A stretch of DNA of 64,000 nucleotides from contig NC_081185.1 in assembly GCF_029867415.1 (NCBI RefSeq), forward strand, positions 138,415,191-138,479,190, in the 5' to 3' direction. Shown piece by piece: positions 10,833 through 21,488 of this stretch; positions within the stretch are counted from its first letter, which is position 1; each line of letters begins with the position of its first letter. The position numbers and the translations under genes are program-made. Below the pieces are notes generated by a model. That model saw only the letters and a program-made list of their open reading frames with translations, made no database searches and had not been told where the DNA came from. Source of the stretch: Vicia villosa (lineage: Eukaryota; Streptophyta; Magnoliopsida; Fabales; Fabaceae).

Positions 10833-11273
10833 GAATGTGTCAAAGAAGTAAAAACTGAACCACTCGGAAACCCTGAAATCCTAGAAATCCCTATAACCGA
10901 AACACCTGACGACAACACGCAAGAAGAAAGTCAAAACTTAAGCTTAAACGAATGTTTAGCATTAACCCCTGATCCTACACCTTCTCCTAATTAACTGACT
11001 GACGAACTCAAAACACTTCCTAAAAATCTAAGGTATGAATTCCTAGACACTGAATTTGAACGACTTATGATAGTCAATGCTGACCTAGGACCGATCGAAA
11101 CCGAAAAACTGTTAGAAGTCCTAAGAAAATATCCAACATCTTTAGGCTATAAGATATCTGATCTCAAAGGAATAAGTCCCTCCGTTTTTATGCATTGAAT
11201 TATGCTTGAGGAAGATTCGAAAACCTCTAGAGAGCACCAGAGGAGACTTAACCCAATCATGAGCGAAGTGGTT
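10833..11273 (+). pseudogene. Athila protease-RT connector and RT N-terminal edge
   Basis: Frames read SLNECLALTPDPTPSP and, after stops near 10994 and 11197, conserved Athila text preceding RT (LKTLPKNLRYEFL, SDLKGISPSVFMH, HQRRLNPIMSEVV). It breaks off near 11273, about 25 codons before the point where RT resumes at 30427. The insertion between the two pieces therefore came with a small loss of Athila sequence. Confidence 0.8.
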
Positions 11274-12801
11274 AGGGTTTATGTTTGAAATGTTTGAAGT
11301 GTCGTGTGTGTTTAGAAAAGATTTTTAAATAAGGACTTTAGCTTGTAAATAAGCGTAGCCTTTTGGAAATCGTTTTGAAAAGGAGGTGTGAAAAGTATTT
11401 TGAATTTTAGAGCAAGCAATTTGTAGCAGCTATCCTAAGTTTTAAAATTTGTTCTTTTAGCTTTTCAGGGCTATCCATACCATAGAAGGGTAAGAAGTCC
11501 TTTTATTGGATGTAAAAGGGTCATCGAGGAAGTATCGTTCGCCATAAAACTATCCCTACCATGTAGAGGTAGGTAGTCTTTAGGGAAGGATATAATAGTC
11601 ATTAATCTTTTTAGGCATCATGCGAGGATACCTTAGCAATTGGGACAATCATCATATTTCTGAGGCAACATCGAGGGGACAAAATCTTATGATGACTTTA
11701 ATGAACAGAGGGCAACATTTGCTTTAGGTATCCTCGGAATCGAGGGACTTGACTATTTTCACAAATTAAGGCAACAGGCAGCATAAGAAGGGTTACCCTA
11801 AAGGTGTGTGTGTCACAATCAGGTGATTCAATTCAGTTATATTTATCTTGTAATTAGTTATTCTAGGTTAATTCAAGGCTTGCACTCCCTAAGATTACTA
11901 ACCACACAGTTAAAATACAGAAATTAAAGACATAATTTAAAAGTCCTACGCTATTACAATAAACACCTGTGGGCAGAAAAATAAAAGGCGAAAAATAAAA
12001 CCTAATTAACTATTACATGACTTTGAGGCAGACACAAATAATTGTAAAAAAACCTTTGTGGAAAATTAAATCCTAATTTAAGCTATTACAACCTCGAAGC
12101 AGTTACATAAAAAAAATCAAAGAGACAAAAATAATAAAGGTAAATAAAAGGCAAAAAAATAATAAAATAAAAGGCAAAAATATCAGGTTAAAAGTAAATG
12201 CAAACCCTAACACTAAACCCCTAAGGTTGATTAAGAAAACTTGTTGTCACCTAAATAAGGTTTAAACAAAGTGCGTTAATGGACAAAGTCTACCTCCTAG
12301 GGTTTGTGAACATAAGGTTAAAGACCTAAAATTAATTAATGGTTGGGAACCTAATTAATTTAATTAAAACCTAATTAACCATTTTAACTAAATAATTAAA
12401 ATAATTTCTTTTATTATTTAACTTCAATTAATCTAATTATCTTAATTATTTAACCTAATTAGTTATTAAATTAAATTATTTACCTAATTTCCTAATTAAC
12501 TAATTAAATAAACTAATTTAAAATTATTAACCTAATTCTAACATTGTCTAAATTATTTAATTATTGGTTAGATTGGAAAAAAAACAAACTAAAACTACAC
12601 ACAGCAAAAAGAAAAACAAAACTTGGCGCTGGAATCTAGTGTTGCTGGGTCTTGAAGGTTCACCGTGGGCGTGCACTTCCTGGTCGTCAGATCTAGCGCT
12701 GGGAAAATCTGATGGTAGTGATGGAGGGTACATGATGCTCGTGCGTTTGAAGGTGGTTGCGAATCTGTAAGCTAACCATAGCATACATTATATTAAAAAA
12801 A

Positions 12802-12880
12802 TTAAGGGGTCCTATGGGGTTTCGAACCCACGTTTCTTCCTTCTCCAAGGAGCGTATCCAGCCAACTGTGCCAATGACAA
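12802..12880 (-). repeat. tRNA-like (SINE-head-like) sequence inside LTR-A
   Basis: On the minus strand TGGCACAGTTGG fits the RNA polymerase III A box and GGTTCGAAACC fits the B box exactly; their starts are about 45 bases apart, as in a tRNA. No convincing acceptor stem or anticodon arm is visible, so it is a tRNA-derived relic, not a tRNA gene. A weaker version occupies the homologous place in the Element 2 LTRs. Confidence 0.6.
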
Positions 12881-13043
12881 TGTTTGATAAAAGGATAATC
12901 AGAATATAATATATTTGAAATAAAACAATTCAATAGAATTTTAAAATAGTCAAAGTGGGCCCCCTTATCCTTCACGTGGCTGGTATGGTTGACCAACGAA
13001 TCACGTTCTTCCACGCGTGGTCAAGGAGTCCAGGTTCATATTC

Positions 13044-13048
13044 ATCAT
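13044..13048 (+). repeat. Left target-site duplication ATCAT of Element 1
   Basis: Repeated at 28686-28690. Confidence 0.9.
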
Positions 13049-13073
13049 TGTCGCTACCGCGAAAAAGGGAATC

Positions 13074-13083
13074 AGAGTCGCCA
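13074..13083 (-). other. Primer-binding-site-like decamer in U5 of Element 1
   Basis: TGGCGACTCT on the minus strand, 25 bp before the LTR end; its copy in the 5' LTR is at 23949-23958. The true primer site begins two bases beyond the LTR and opens with the same ten bases. Confidence 0.75.
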
Positions 13084-13182
13084 CTAATATATTCATCCCA
13101 TTGCGGGAAAGGAATATCAGAAACCTAACTCGAAACAAGGACAAGGTCTTTCGACCAGAGAATAGGGCACGGGAGTCGGTTA

Positions 13183-13212
13183 CGCAAGGGGAAGGTGTTA
13201 GCACTCCTCACG
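13183..13212 (-). other. Conserved U5 hairpin, Element 1 3' LTR
   Basis: Loop TGCTAACACCTT (minus strand) lies between GCGTGAGGAG and CCCCTTGCG, which pair at eight of nine positions when G-U pairs are allowed. The 5' LTR copy is at 24058-24087. Confidence 0.65.
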
Positions 13213-13734
13213 CCCATCGTACTCGATGGTATCCACCTATGTTTGTTTCTATCTAAAGGGTGTATCTATGTCTAAAACCTAAATGCGAATGAATGCAAAA
13301 GGAATACGGGGAAAAGAAGGAATTATTTACAAGTGTGCTCGCTTAGGCCCCGCGACCCAATGCCTACGTATCCCTTAAAAGGAATCAGAGCGACCGTAGT
13401 TCGGCTCCATAGTTTCCATTTGTTTTGTGTTTTTTAGTTGAACAGAGGTTAAGGTCACAATCCACGATGCTCGACCTTTGGAGACTTATACGCCTACTTT
13501 GGAAAGGACTTAACTTGTTCTTATGTGCCTAACAAGGCAAAAGAAAAGAATCTTGGGTTTGTGTCTTTTATTGTAATTCCACAACGACAAAACCCACTAC
13601 AAGGCTTCGCATTGCTTCCTTACTTTGTTTTAAGTCTGAGCCTTTTATTAAGCATTTTGAGTATTTTTGGTTGGTGTTTTTTAAGGGAATTTATTTGTGA
13701 TTTAGATCATACCAAAAAAAGAGTTTTTTTGAAT

Positions 13735-13954
13735 ATTTAGAGAATGCACATCGAGGTCTACACCACAATCGTTTCTCTAAATAAAATACATTTTTTTTTG
13801 AATATTTAGAGAATACACATCGAGGCCTACGCCACAATCGTTTCTCTAAATAGCGGTTAAGAAATACACCGAGGCCTACGCCTCAATCATTTCTCTTCCG
13901 CTAAGTAGGAAAGAACATACATCGGGGCCTACGCCCCAATCATTTCTTTCCTAC
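13735..13954 (-). repeat. Four-unit nested-hairpin array in the Element 1 3' LTR
   Basis: Units at 13735-13782, 13804-13851, 13852-13902 and 13905-13954 each have an outer stem and an inner stem around the tetraloop GTAG (sense strand). Inner stems run GTGGT/ACCTC, GTGGC/GCCTC, GAGGC/GCCTC and GGGGC/GCCCC. Outer stems are TTTAGAGAA (twice), AGCGG...AGAAAT and GTAGGAAAGAA, each with its complement. Confidence 0.8.
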
Positions 13955-15917
13955 CACAAAAAGAAGAAGAACGCGGTATGATCCTTATCAGTAGTTATTA
14001 AGCTTTTTTAAGATTGAAAAGAAAAAGAATGAACAAGGGGAACTAACCTATCCTCTAATCTAATTGTCATTTACAAGTCTAAATCTAATGTTAACATGGT
14101 GACTAAATTCTAAGAGGAGCATACAAATTGATACTAACGAAATAGGCCAAAAATATGGCCAAAAACAAGTAACAAAATCTCACAACAATTATACAAAAAA
14201 TAGCATGGAAATGGTACAAGAACAATTCAAACATTAGTGCAAAAAAAAACCTAAAAAACTACTATTATTTTTATGAGCTTTTTTATGGGGAAATCTAATT
14301 CAAGCCTAACTATGTTAAAAAATTATTAACCCTAAAATTAACAATTTTATTGTTTTCTATGTCATTTTTTTATTACCTAAAAATCAAACAAAGAAATTAT
14401 GATTCTAACTATTGTTATTACCTAAAAAATCTAATGAAAAAATTATGATTTTTATGCTTTTTATTATCTAAAAAAAAACTGTCAAAATTAAGTCAAGAAT
14501 TCTAAATTCTAACAAAAGAAATATGGAAACAGGGGGGTGAAAGCCTGAAAATGGAGTGCAGCCAATAGATCAGCGCACAGGGCCCAAGGGAGTGGCCCAG
14601 AATGGTTGTTTTTGTTGTTCAATTTTTCTTCATGCCAAAAAAGTGTGGAATGGGCTCACAGTGGGGTGTGCTAGTAGCAATTTCGTGAGCCCAAGGTTTT
14701 GCTTGATCCATCACAATCTTTATTCAAATTTTCATCAAAAAATCAATACTCCATTAATGTTATGTTAATTCCCAATTCAGAATGGATAATCAGGCATTTA
14801 TGACTCACTTAATCTCCAATTATGGCTAATATTCAGATTTAATTCTAATTAAATAAAATCAATAGTAAAAGAGGGCCTAGGGTTACCGAATGTGACGATT
14901 GAACTTTGGACTCAGTTCCTCTTCCCCTCCTCACGAACAAACGGCGCCGGAAGACACTTCTTCCCCGTCGAGCCTCTCAACCTTCTTCTCCGACGAAGCT
15001 CTCGGACTACTCCTCTCTCCGTCATCGTGCACAATTGCGGTCTCTCGTTTCAACTAGCTCACACTCGATTCATAACTTTTCAGATTCAAACTCTCAAATC
15101 TCTCGCTAACCTCTTCGACTTCGTGTTCTTCTTCTTTTCATTCAAGATTCGCGAGGATGATAAGAGGTAATCGTTGTGATACGAAGCCGATGCAGTGATG
15201 TTGTTATGGTTCTGAGGAAACAGTGAAGATTAGGCGGAGATAAGATGAAGGCGAAGCTTCAGAGGTAACGCATGGTGAAGGATTGAATGTAGGATTGAAT
15301 CGTGTTTGAAGATTGATGAAGATTTTTCGGTTGTTCAGATTTTTTGGTGAGTTTTCGATTCTGTTCTTTTTCATTCGATTCCTTCTCCCAATTTCTGTTG
15401 TAACTCTTTTTTCTTCTGTTGTTTCTGAATTCAGAGAGGGAGAGGATGATAAGAGATGAAGATGGTGATGGAAACTGAAGGTTGATGAACAAAAATGGGG
15501 GAGTTCTGAATGTGATGATCAGTTGAATGAAGAGAGGATCGAGAAGAATTGAAGGGAGATGAATGTGAAGATTGTGTGTGTCAAGAGAGTGAAGAATGGA
15601 TAAGCTGAAGATTCAAGATGAAAGTGAATTGTGTGGTGAAGAAGCTGAATGATGATGAATGAATGGTGAAGAAGTGAAGATTGGGAGAAAGTGTAGAGAT
15701 AAGAAGATGATCGGAGGTGACGATGTGATTCACAGTGGAGAAAGAGAAGGGGTCTGAAGGATGCTGAAGATGAATAGTGATGATGATTGAGAATGAATGG
15801 TGGAGAACTGAGAAATTGAGGAGTGAAGGGAGGTGAATCTCTGTGAACAATGGTGAAAAATGAGAGAATGGAGAAAATGAAGAATGGTTCCCCCTGTGAA
15901 GATTGAAGAAGCTCAAG

Positions 15918-15924
15918 TTATATA
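15918..15924 (-). promoter_or_regulatory. TATA box, Element 1 3' LTR
   Basis: TATATAA on the minus strand, followed by a long pyrimidine-rich leader. The 5' LTR copy at 26793-26799 would drive the genomic RNA. Confidence 0.6.
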
Positions 15925-17810
15925 GAGGTTCAAGGAGAGGATTTTGTTCAGGTTCCTTCTAATTCCCTTCTTCTGCTTTTTCTGTTATAGATTCTGTTAG
16001 ATGTGTAACTGAATTTTAGGTTAGTTATGGATTGAGCTTGGTTCTGTTAGTTATGTTAGTTGTAGGTTGTTTTCGGTTAGTTATGAGCTGAATCTTGATT
16101 AGGTTGTTAGCAATCTGTTGGAGTTTGTTGGTTATAGTGTGAATGAGGTAAGAAAGTGGAGGTTAATAAGTGGCTGGTTATGTGAGTTAGTTTAGAGGTT
16201 TGCTGCAAGTTAATTAAAAGGGATTGGAATTGGTTTCTGTTATTGATGTTTGTATATGCTGACTGATAGTTTTGAAGGGCTGAATTGTGTATGGATGTAT
16301 TGATTGAGCGGTTCGGGTCTGCAAGTTTGGAATGGAGATGGAATTGTCCTGTTCTGAGTTTCTTATGGTTTATGCGGGGCTGAATCTTGGTTTTGTTGAA
16401 TGTTTTGTAGGATGCTGTTAGCAACAGGCCAAGTGCAAGATCCTCAGCAGTTACTTGTCAAGTGCTTCTTCTTTTTTTTTTCTTCTCTGAAATTATGCTG
16501 TAGTATCAAATGGACCCAGTTTGAATGTTGACTGTGTGCATGCAGTGTTGGCTTGTATTTGAGTATGCTAGCGGGTTTAATTTCTTTCTTTTTTCTGAAC
16601 TGATTTTGTTGCCAAATTCTGATATGATGATGCTTTGAACTGATGTAAATTGTATGGTTTTTTCTTGATGTATGCAGGTGCTGTTTACTTGTGTAATGGA
16701 AGAGACGAACCGAGACAAGCTTTGTCAAGAGACACCATTTTGGCTTATGTCCACTAGAATTAGCAACTTATTTAGAATTCGAAATAGAGATTAAATGTAA
16801 CGAAACCTTCAGTACTTTGTAACACTTGTAAGAACTTCGTATAGAACTCGTGCCTTTGTAATACTGGATGCTTTAAGACCTTGTAACAAGTGTATGGCTT
16901 TTTTGTAATATTTGAGAAAATGCACTTTGAAGTTTAAGCACAGAACTTGAAAGGTTTTTATGGTTTCAAAGTTGAAGATACAATCTGAAGTTCTTTATTT
17001 TGTGAAACTTGCATTCCTCTTGTATCTTGATGATGTACCTTGGGATTAGTCCTTGGAGTTTAAGATCGGTCCTTATCATGTACGTTGACTTGCCTTGACT
17101 GATGATGAATGGTGAACATTAAATGTGGACATAACTTCGTTGGTATAACCCTTTTGATCAACTTGAATGATTTTTGAATGGATACTTGAGTGAGATTCCA
17201 TGGTAAGCTTTGCTTTTGCAACTTGAACTCCACGTCACATTCTAATCCCATCAAGCTTGTATGTTAAGAACTCATAGCCCGAAGTGGTAGCTTGAAATGA
17301 ATATTTCACGATAATGAACCCAACTCAATCCAACTTTCAATAATCATTCGCATAAAACCAACGAGCAAATGCCTTAATAACAGTGAATTCACAACTCTGT
17401 ATTTTGCACCACGACAAAGTCTTTCCTCAGTTGATGCCCTTCATATAACCATAATGCCTTAGGAGCCTTTTTTATGAAGACAAAGATTGAAGCACAGAAG
17501 AACACCTTAACATAAGATCCAATTACCCTTTGCTGGTGAACCTTGTAACTTGATGAATAAGAATTTCATGAATCAAACCCTAATTCTATGATCCCCGTGC
17601 TCAAAGAACAACTAGGTGAATCAAGTTTATCTTAAGTAGGAACCTCAAAGCCATAAAGGAACCTTAAGCTTTCAAAATCCTCGATCCCATTCTTTTTATT
17701 GGTTAATGAATGCATGATCTATGTTAGATGACCTAGTGGAAGGTATGTGCATGAATGTGAAGCTTAAGCCAGTTAGAAATAAATATGTGGGCAAATTTTG
17801 GGGTGCAACA

Positions 17811-17822
17811 GCTGCCCCTATT
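17811..17822 (-). other. Polypurine tract of Element 1
   Basis: AATAGGGGCAGC on the minus strand abuts the 3' LTR start. Confidence 0.82.
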
Positions 17823-18082
17823 TAATCGTCTTAAACCTGAAGGTGAGATTGGCGGTAGCCTTTCGAATCATTCGAGGTAGAAGAAGATTAAATACTAAAG
17901 TACCAGAAAATTTGCGCTCATAGTGACGGATGGATACCATTTTTTTTTTGCTGCCTCCACTTAACAAGCTTCGGCAAGTAACAATATGATATTCCCATTG
18001 GATTTCCTTAAAAGAAGGAAGAATTTGTGATGCCTATTTGCAACAGGCAAGTGCAAGAGATTGGTTTGCCATGACACTTTTT

Positions 18083-18395
18083 GGGGAGTATATGACAAAC
18101 GTCCACAACTCGAGGGTTTGGACACTTATGACTCGTAAGTCGGGAACTCAGAACCGACAACTCGATGGTTGGAAAACTCAAGACTAAAAGTCAGAAACTC
18201 AGAATTCACAACACGAGGGTTGGAAAACTGACGACTCGAGGGTCGGAAAGCAAAGGATTCTCAACTCGAGGGTTGAAAAGCTGACGACTCGAGGGTCGGA
18301 AAGCAAAGGATTCTCAACTCGAGGGTTGAAAACTGATGACTCGAAGGTCGGAAAGCAAAGAATTCACAACACGAGGGTTGGAAAACTCACTGGAT
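18083..18395 (-). repeat. CGAGG-loop hairpin tandem array
   Basis: About ten copies of a 25-30 bp half-unit. Examples: CGAC-TCGAGG-GTCG (18285-18298), TCAAC-TCGAGG-GTTGA (18261-18276), CAAC-ACGAGG-GTTG (18219-18232). The loop is nearly constant while both stem arms change together. Element 2 has the same array at 41690-41850. Confidence 0.75.
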
Positions 18396-18404
18396 CTGAA
18401 GGGG

Positions 18405-18512
18405 TATGCCGATAACCACCGGACTTGAACGGGGAGGACTAATCAAAATTAGACCTGACCTAAGGATGCCCATAACCACGGGACTTGAAAGGGATACCAA
18501 TAATCATTGGAC
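18405..18512 (-). repeat. Three-unit short hairpin repeat with ATAACCAC loop
   Basis: CCG-ATAACCAC-CGG (18409-18422), CCC-ATAACCAC-GGG (18469-18482) and CCA-ATAATCAT-TGG (18497-18510) recur, each followed by ACTTGA. The stems are only three base pairs, so the fold alone is weak. Confidence 0.5.
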
Positions 18513-19262
18513 TTGACCGAAGAAGACCAGCAGTGGCTAGACTCTATTGGGGATTTTGTCAAGCACTGGGTTTGCGAGGAAACATTGATGCTCGCGAAGC
18601 ATAAGAACTACATGGATCCCACAGGCTGAAAGGCGGGGTGCAATTCTACAAGAGTGGCAATCGTTCGAATTGCCACACACCAAGTATGGTTCATCCAAAC
18701 GATTGAACTCAGCAAAAGGGAAATAACCACAGAGACAATGATCTTGACGGAGAAAGACGTCGTATCCAATCCACACTAGAGGGAGAAAGTGAGACTTCTT
18801 CTGGGAATATATTACTTTGTGCTTTTGGAGCACATGTGAACTTGGCTTATGCATTGATGCATGTTTGATTTTTCCATGGCGTAATGCTCCATATTCATGG
18901 AAATGCTACGCATTTTTGTAGATGCGATGTGAATGCAATGAAACTATATGCAAAGCGCCAAATAAAGGCATTGGTGTGATAGAGAGCAAAATAATTGGGG
19001 TCCCTTCAGGGAATATTCCATTATCTTTTCAATCGAATATCATTTTTGACCTCGGGCGAGATAAACACCAGGGAGAATTCCCTTAGAGTTGAAAACTCTG
19101 TGGGGATGCCAATCTTTCAAGATACCCCTTCTGGTTATTGACTTGCGAAGCAAAGCGTAACTTCTGACTTCTCACCTTGTGCCATTGCTTGGAGAATTTT
19201 TCAACTTGGGGCGATTCCCTCTTTCCACCATGGTGGGGATTAGAAATCCAGATAAGGAACCA

Positions 19263-19410
19263 CGGTTTGGAGAAGCGGAACAACTCCTAAGAGAAATAAA
19301 CTCCTATGCTCGGGGAATGGAACAAACTCTCAGGAGAAATAAACTCCTATACTCGGGGGAAATTTTCAGGGAGAAACAAACTCCTATGCTCGGGGAGAGA
19401 GTAACTTGCT
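19263..19410 (-). repeat. AGGAG/CTCCT tandem repeat
   Basis: Three or four copies of a unit with AGGAG-AAATAAA-CTCCT followed by ATGCTCGGGG. The arms are inverted repeats. Confidence 0.65.
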
Positions 19411-19499
19411 TGGGAAGAGCATTATGATACTTCTCCATTATGTGATGGTCAACTGCACTTTACACGTGAATGACAGTTCTTCAATACAAACCAAAAAGA

Positions 19500-20060
19500 T
19501 TATGCCCCAGGCTACCTGATTTACAAAGAGATCTGCCTCGAAGGGATCCTTATGCCCCAATTACTTGAGATCATTCTGCCCCAGCGTATTCAATTATTTG
19601 AAATGTTCTTTCTCTTGATCCATGGATCCTTGAAGAGGTTTTTCGAATCTCGACGTAATTGCCCCAGATTGAGTGAGTTTGAGAGATTCCTCGACGTCAC
19701 TACCTCGGATTGATTGAAATCAAGAGAGAGATTCCTCGACTTGATTAACCCTGATTGGTCGAATTTGAGATGTCAAACCTTGATTTGCTTGCCCCAGATG
19801 GGTTGAACTCACGAGAGAGATTCCTCGTCGTGACTACTTCTGATTATGTACATCTTATCGGAATCCTTGAGTTTTACTTCCCTTAAGATCCCACAAATCG
19901 TGGAAGTAACTTTACCACACTCAATAGAGTTCTCAAAACCTTCAGGGTAATCAATCAAAGAGAGTATCCACTGCTCATGCTCAATAGAGTATTCAGACTT
20001 CTCCCCCCAGGGTAACCAATCAAAGAAGGTATAAACTCATTATGCTCACTGGAGTCTTCA
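19500..20060 (-). repeat. Degenerate GCCCCAG / GAGATTCCTCG repeat region
   Basis: TGCCCCAG-type words and GAGAGATTCCTCGAC recur at roughly 80-100 bp spacing, and TCAATAGAGT recurs at about 19920-20000. A decayed tandem array, with no open frame. Confidence 0.5.
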
Positions 20061-21488
20061 GACAACATGCCCCTTGATATCAATTTCTGAAATGACTTCT
20101 TTTTTTCTCTACGGAGTTCTCAAGTCTCTTTTACTTTAACATGATCAAGCTCTTCATGGATTCTCATCATGGAAACTTCCTTGATGTTTAAGCAAATGTT
20201 TTTTATGCAAAAGAATGTTAATTATGATAATGTCAATCCTAATTCAAAGCCTATGCTAGTCTTGAAGCTTACACAAACTTTTTATAAAATGAGGTTACAA
20301 CCGCTTGTGAATGAAAGATAAAGCAAGCATACGATACCAACATATATATGTGTTACGCTTCATTGGGAGTCAGTAAACACTATCTCATGGGAGTGCGTCT
20401 TCGAAATAAACCCTACTTCAATTAGGACTTTTAAGGGTTGTAACTTGGCCGGGTTCACGGTTTTCAGAAACAAAGGATTTTTAGGCTCAAAATTATTTGG
20501 TACCCACCCCCTTCATGATGTCCTCCATTCTTAAGTTCAATTAACTCAACATGAGTGTCCATCTCTCACAAGGAATTTTTTTGAAACGGTTGAGGAATCA
20601 ACTAGGTTTTTCGGACATGGCAGTCGCTCACCTTTTATTCTTTTGATTCATTATCACACGACTTTGTTCTTGCTTTATCTTCACCATCATTTTTCTTTTT
20701 ATTGCTATATATTTTTCTTTTCATTTTTTCATCATTTTTTCTTTGCTTTCTTTTTTCTCTTTTTTTTGAATAAGTCGTGTGACCTCGCATTGTCTTTGAT
20801 TCGTTGGAAGTGATTGCGACTGCCTCATTCCATGATTGATGAAGGATTACCATTGTGGCATCGTCATCTTTTATCCTCTTGGCGGGTGAAGGGTAACCAT
20901 CACGGTTTTGACTTTCCTCAACCTTTTGAAGGATAACCATTGTTGTATCCTTAGATACATACCCTTTATGAGTTTTGAACACTTGATCAAGTTAAATGAA
21001 CACTACCCTGCCCCTGGGTTAAAAAATAAGGGTTTTTTCTGATTAGAAAAGAAACTCCTACTTCAAGGCTCAAAGGGGTTAACGAGGGTCTATCTCCCTT
21101 ATGTCTCCAGTGTTTGGGGATTTGAAACAATGCCTGTACATCATCAGCAGGGTTTTATTCAAAAACACATGATTAGGGATTTTGCATTTTTTTTTCATCA
21201 TTCTCCCTCCGCTCGTTGCCTAAGCAAGTGATTAGAAAAGTTGGTATCGTAATGCCAAAACACTTTTTTTAGTGAAAACGAATGGATTACTTCAAGACGA
21301 ACATGAACAATGTATTATGATTTTCATTCAAAAATTAACAATTTTTTTACATACTAGCAATGCTTAAACAAACAAAGAAAGATTACAAATGAAAATGCAA
21401 TAGAGAACTAAATGAATGCCATTGTTGAGGAGACTTGACTCCGTATGGACTTATTGCTTCAGAAGATCCACTGAGTCAAAGGAGAACT

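Larger units (their letters stand above)
11274..13048 (-). mobile_element. Left part of a minus-strand Tat LTR fragment (LTR-A)
   Basis: The right half resembles the LTR of Element 2 (tRNA-like sequence, then CACGCGTGG near 13010 matching the region near 38475), so it belongs with 28691-30426, from which Element 1 separates it. No conserved U5 hairpin, LTR end or primer site is found at the left, so that end appears truncated. 11470-11590 has two hairpin-like units (CTATCC...GGGTA and ACTATCCCTACC...GGTAGGTAGT). 11850-12560 is AT-rich noncoding sequence. Confidence 0.6.
13049..17810 (-). mobile_element. 3' LTR of Element 1
   Basis: Minus-strand sense: starts TGTTGCACCCCAAAATTTGC at 17810 and ends GGTAGCGACA at 13049. 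TATATAA at 15918-15924 splits it into about 1.9 kb of U3 and 2.9 kb of R/U5. U5 carries the hairpin array at 13735-13954, the conserved hairpin at 13183-13212 and the primer-site-like decamer at 13074-13083. Open frames inside it are short and several lack ATG, so I call none of them a gene. Confidence 0.93.
17823..21488 (-). mobile_element. Noncoding 3' region of Element 1
   Basis: About 3.7 kb between the gag stop and the polypurine tract, where an autonomous Ogre would carry protease to integrase plus its 3' region. No pol motif is visible in any minus frame. Blocks at about 20370-20560 and 21003-21240 match Element 2 at about 43690-43900 and 44466-44690, so this is a family-wide 3' region, not random deletion debris. 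Tandem arrays are listed separately. Confidence 0.75.

Noticed and set aside
12802..12880. A functional tRNA gene
   Set aside because: Only the A and B boxes fit; no acceptor stem or anticodon arm can be drawn, and it lies inside an LTR.
13735..13954. CRISPR-like array
   Set aside because: Plant DNA; the units are inverted repeats with changing stems and no unique spacers of constant length.
15581..15916. 111-aa frame on the minus strand in the Element 1 LTR
   Set aside because: It has no ATG start, is a low-complexity Ser/His/Phe/Thr sequence from a pyrimidine-rich leader, and has no domain; its presence in both LTRs only reflects their youth.
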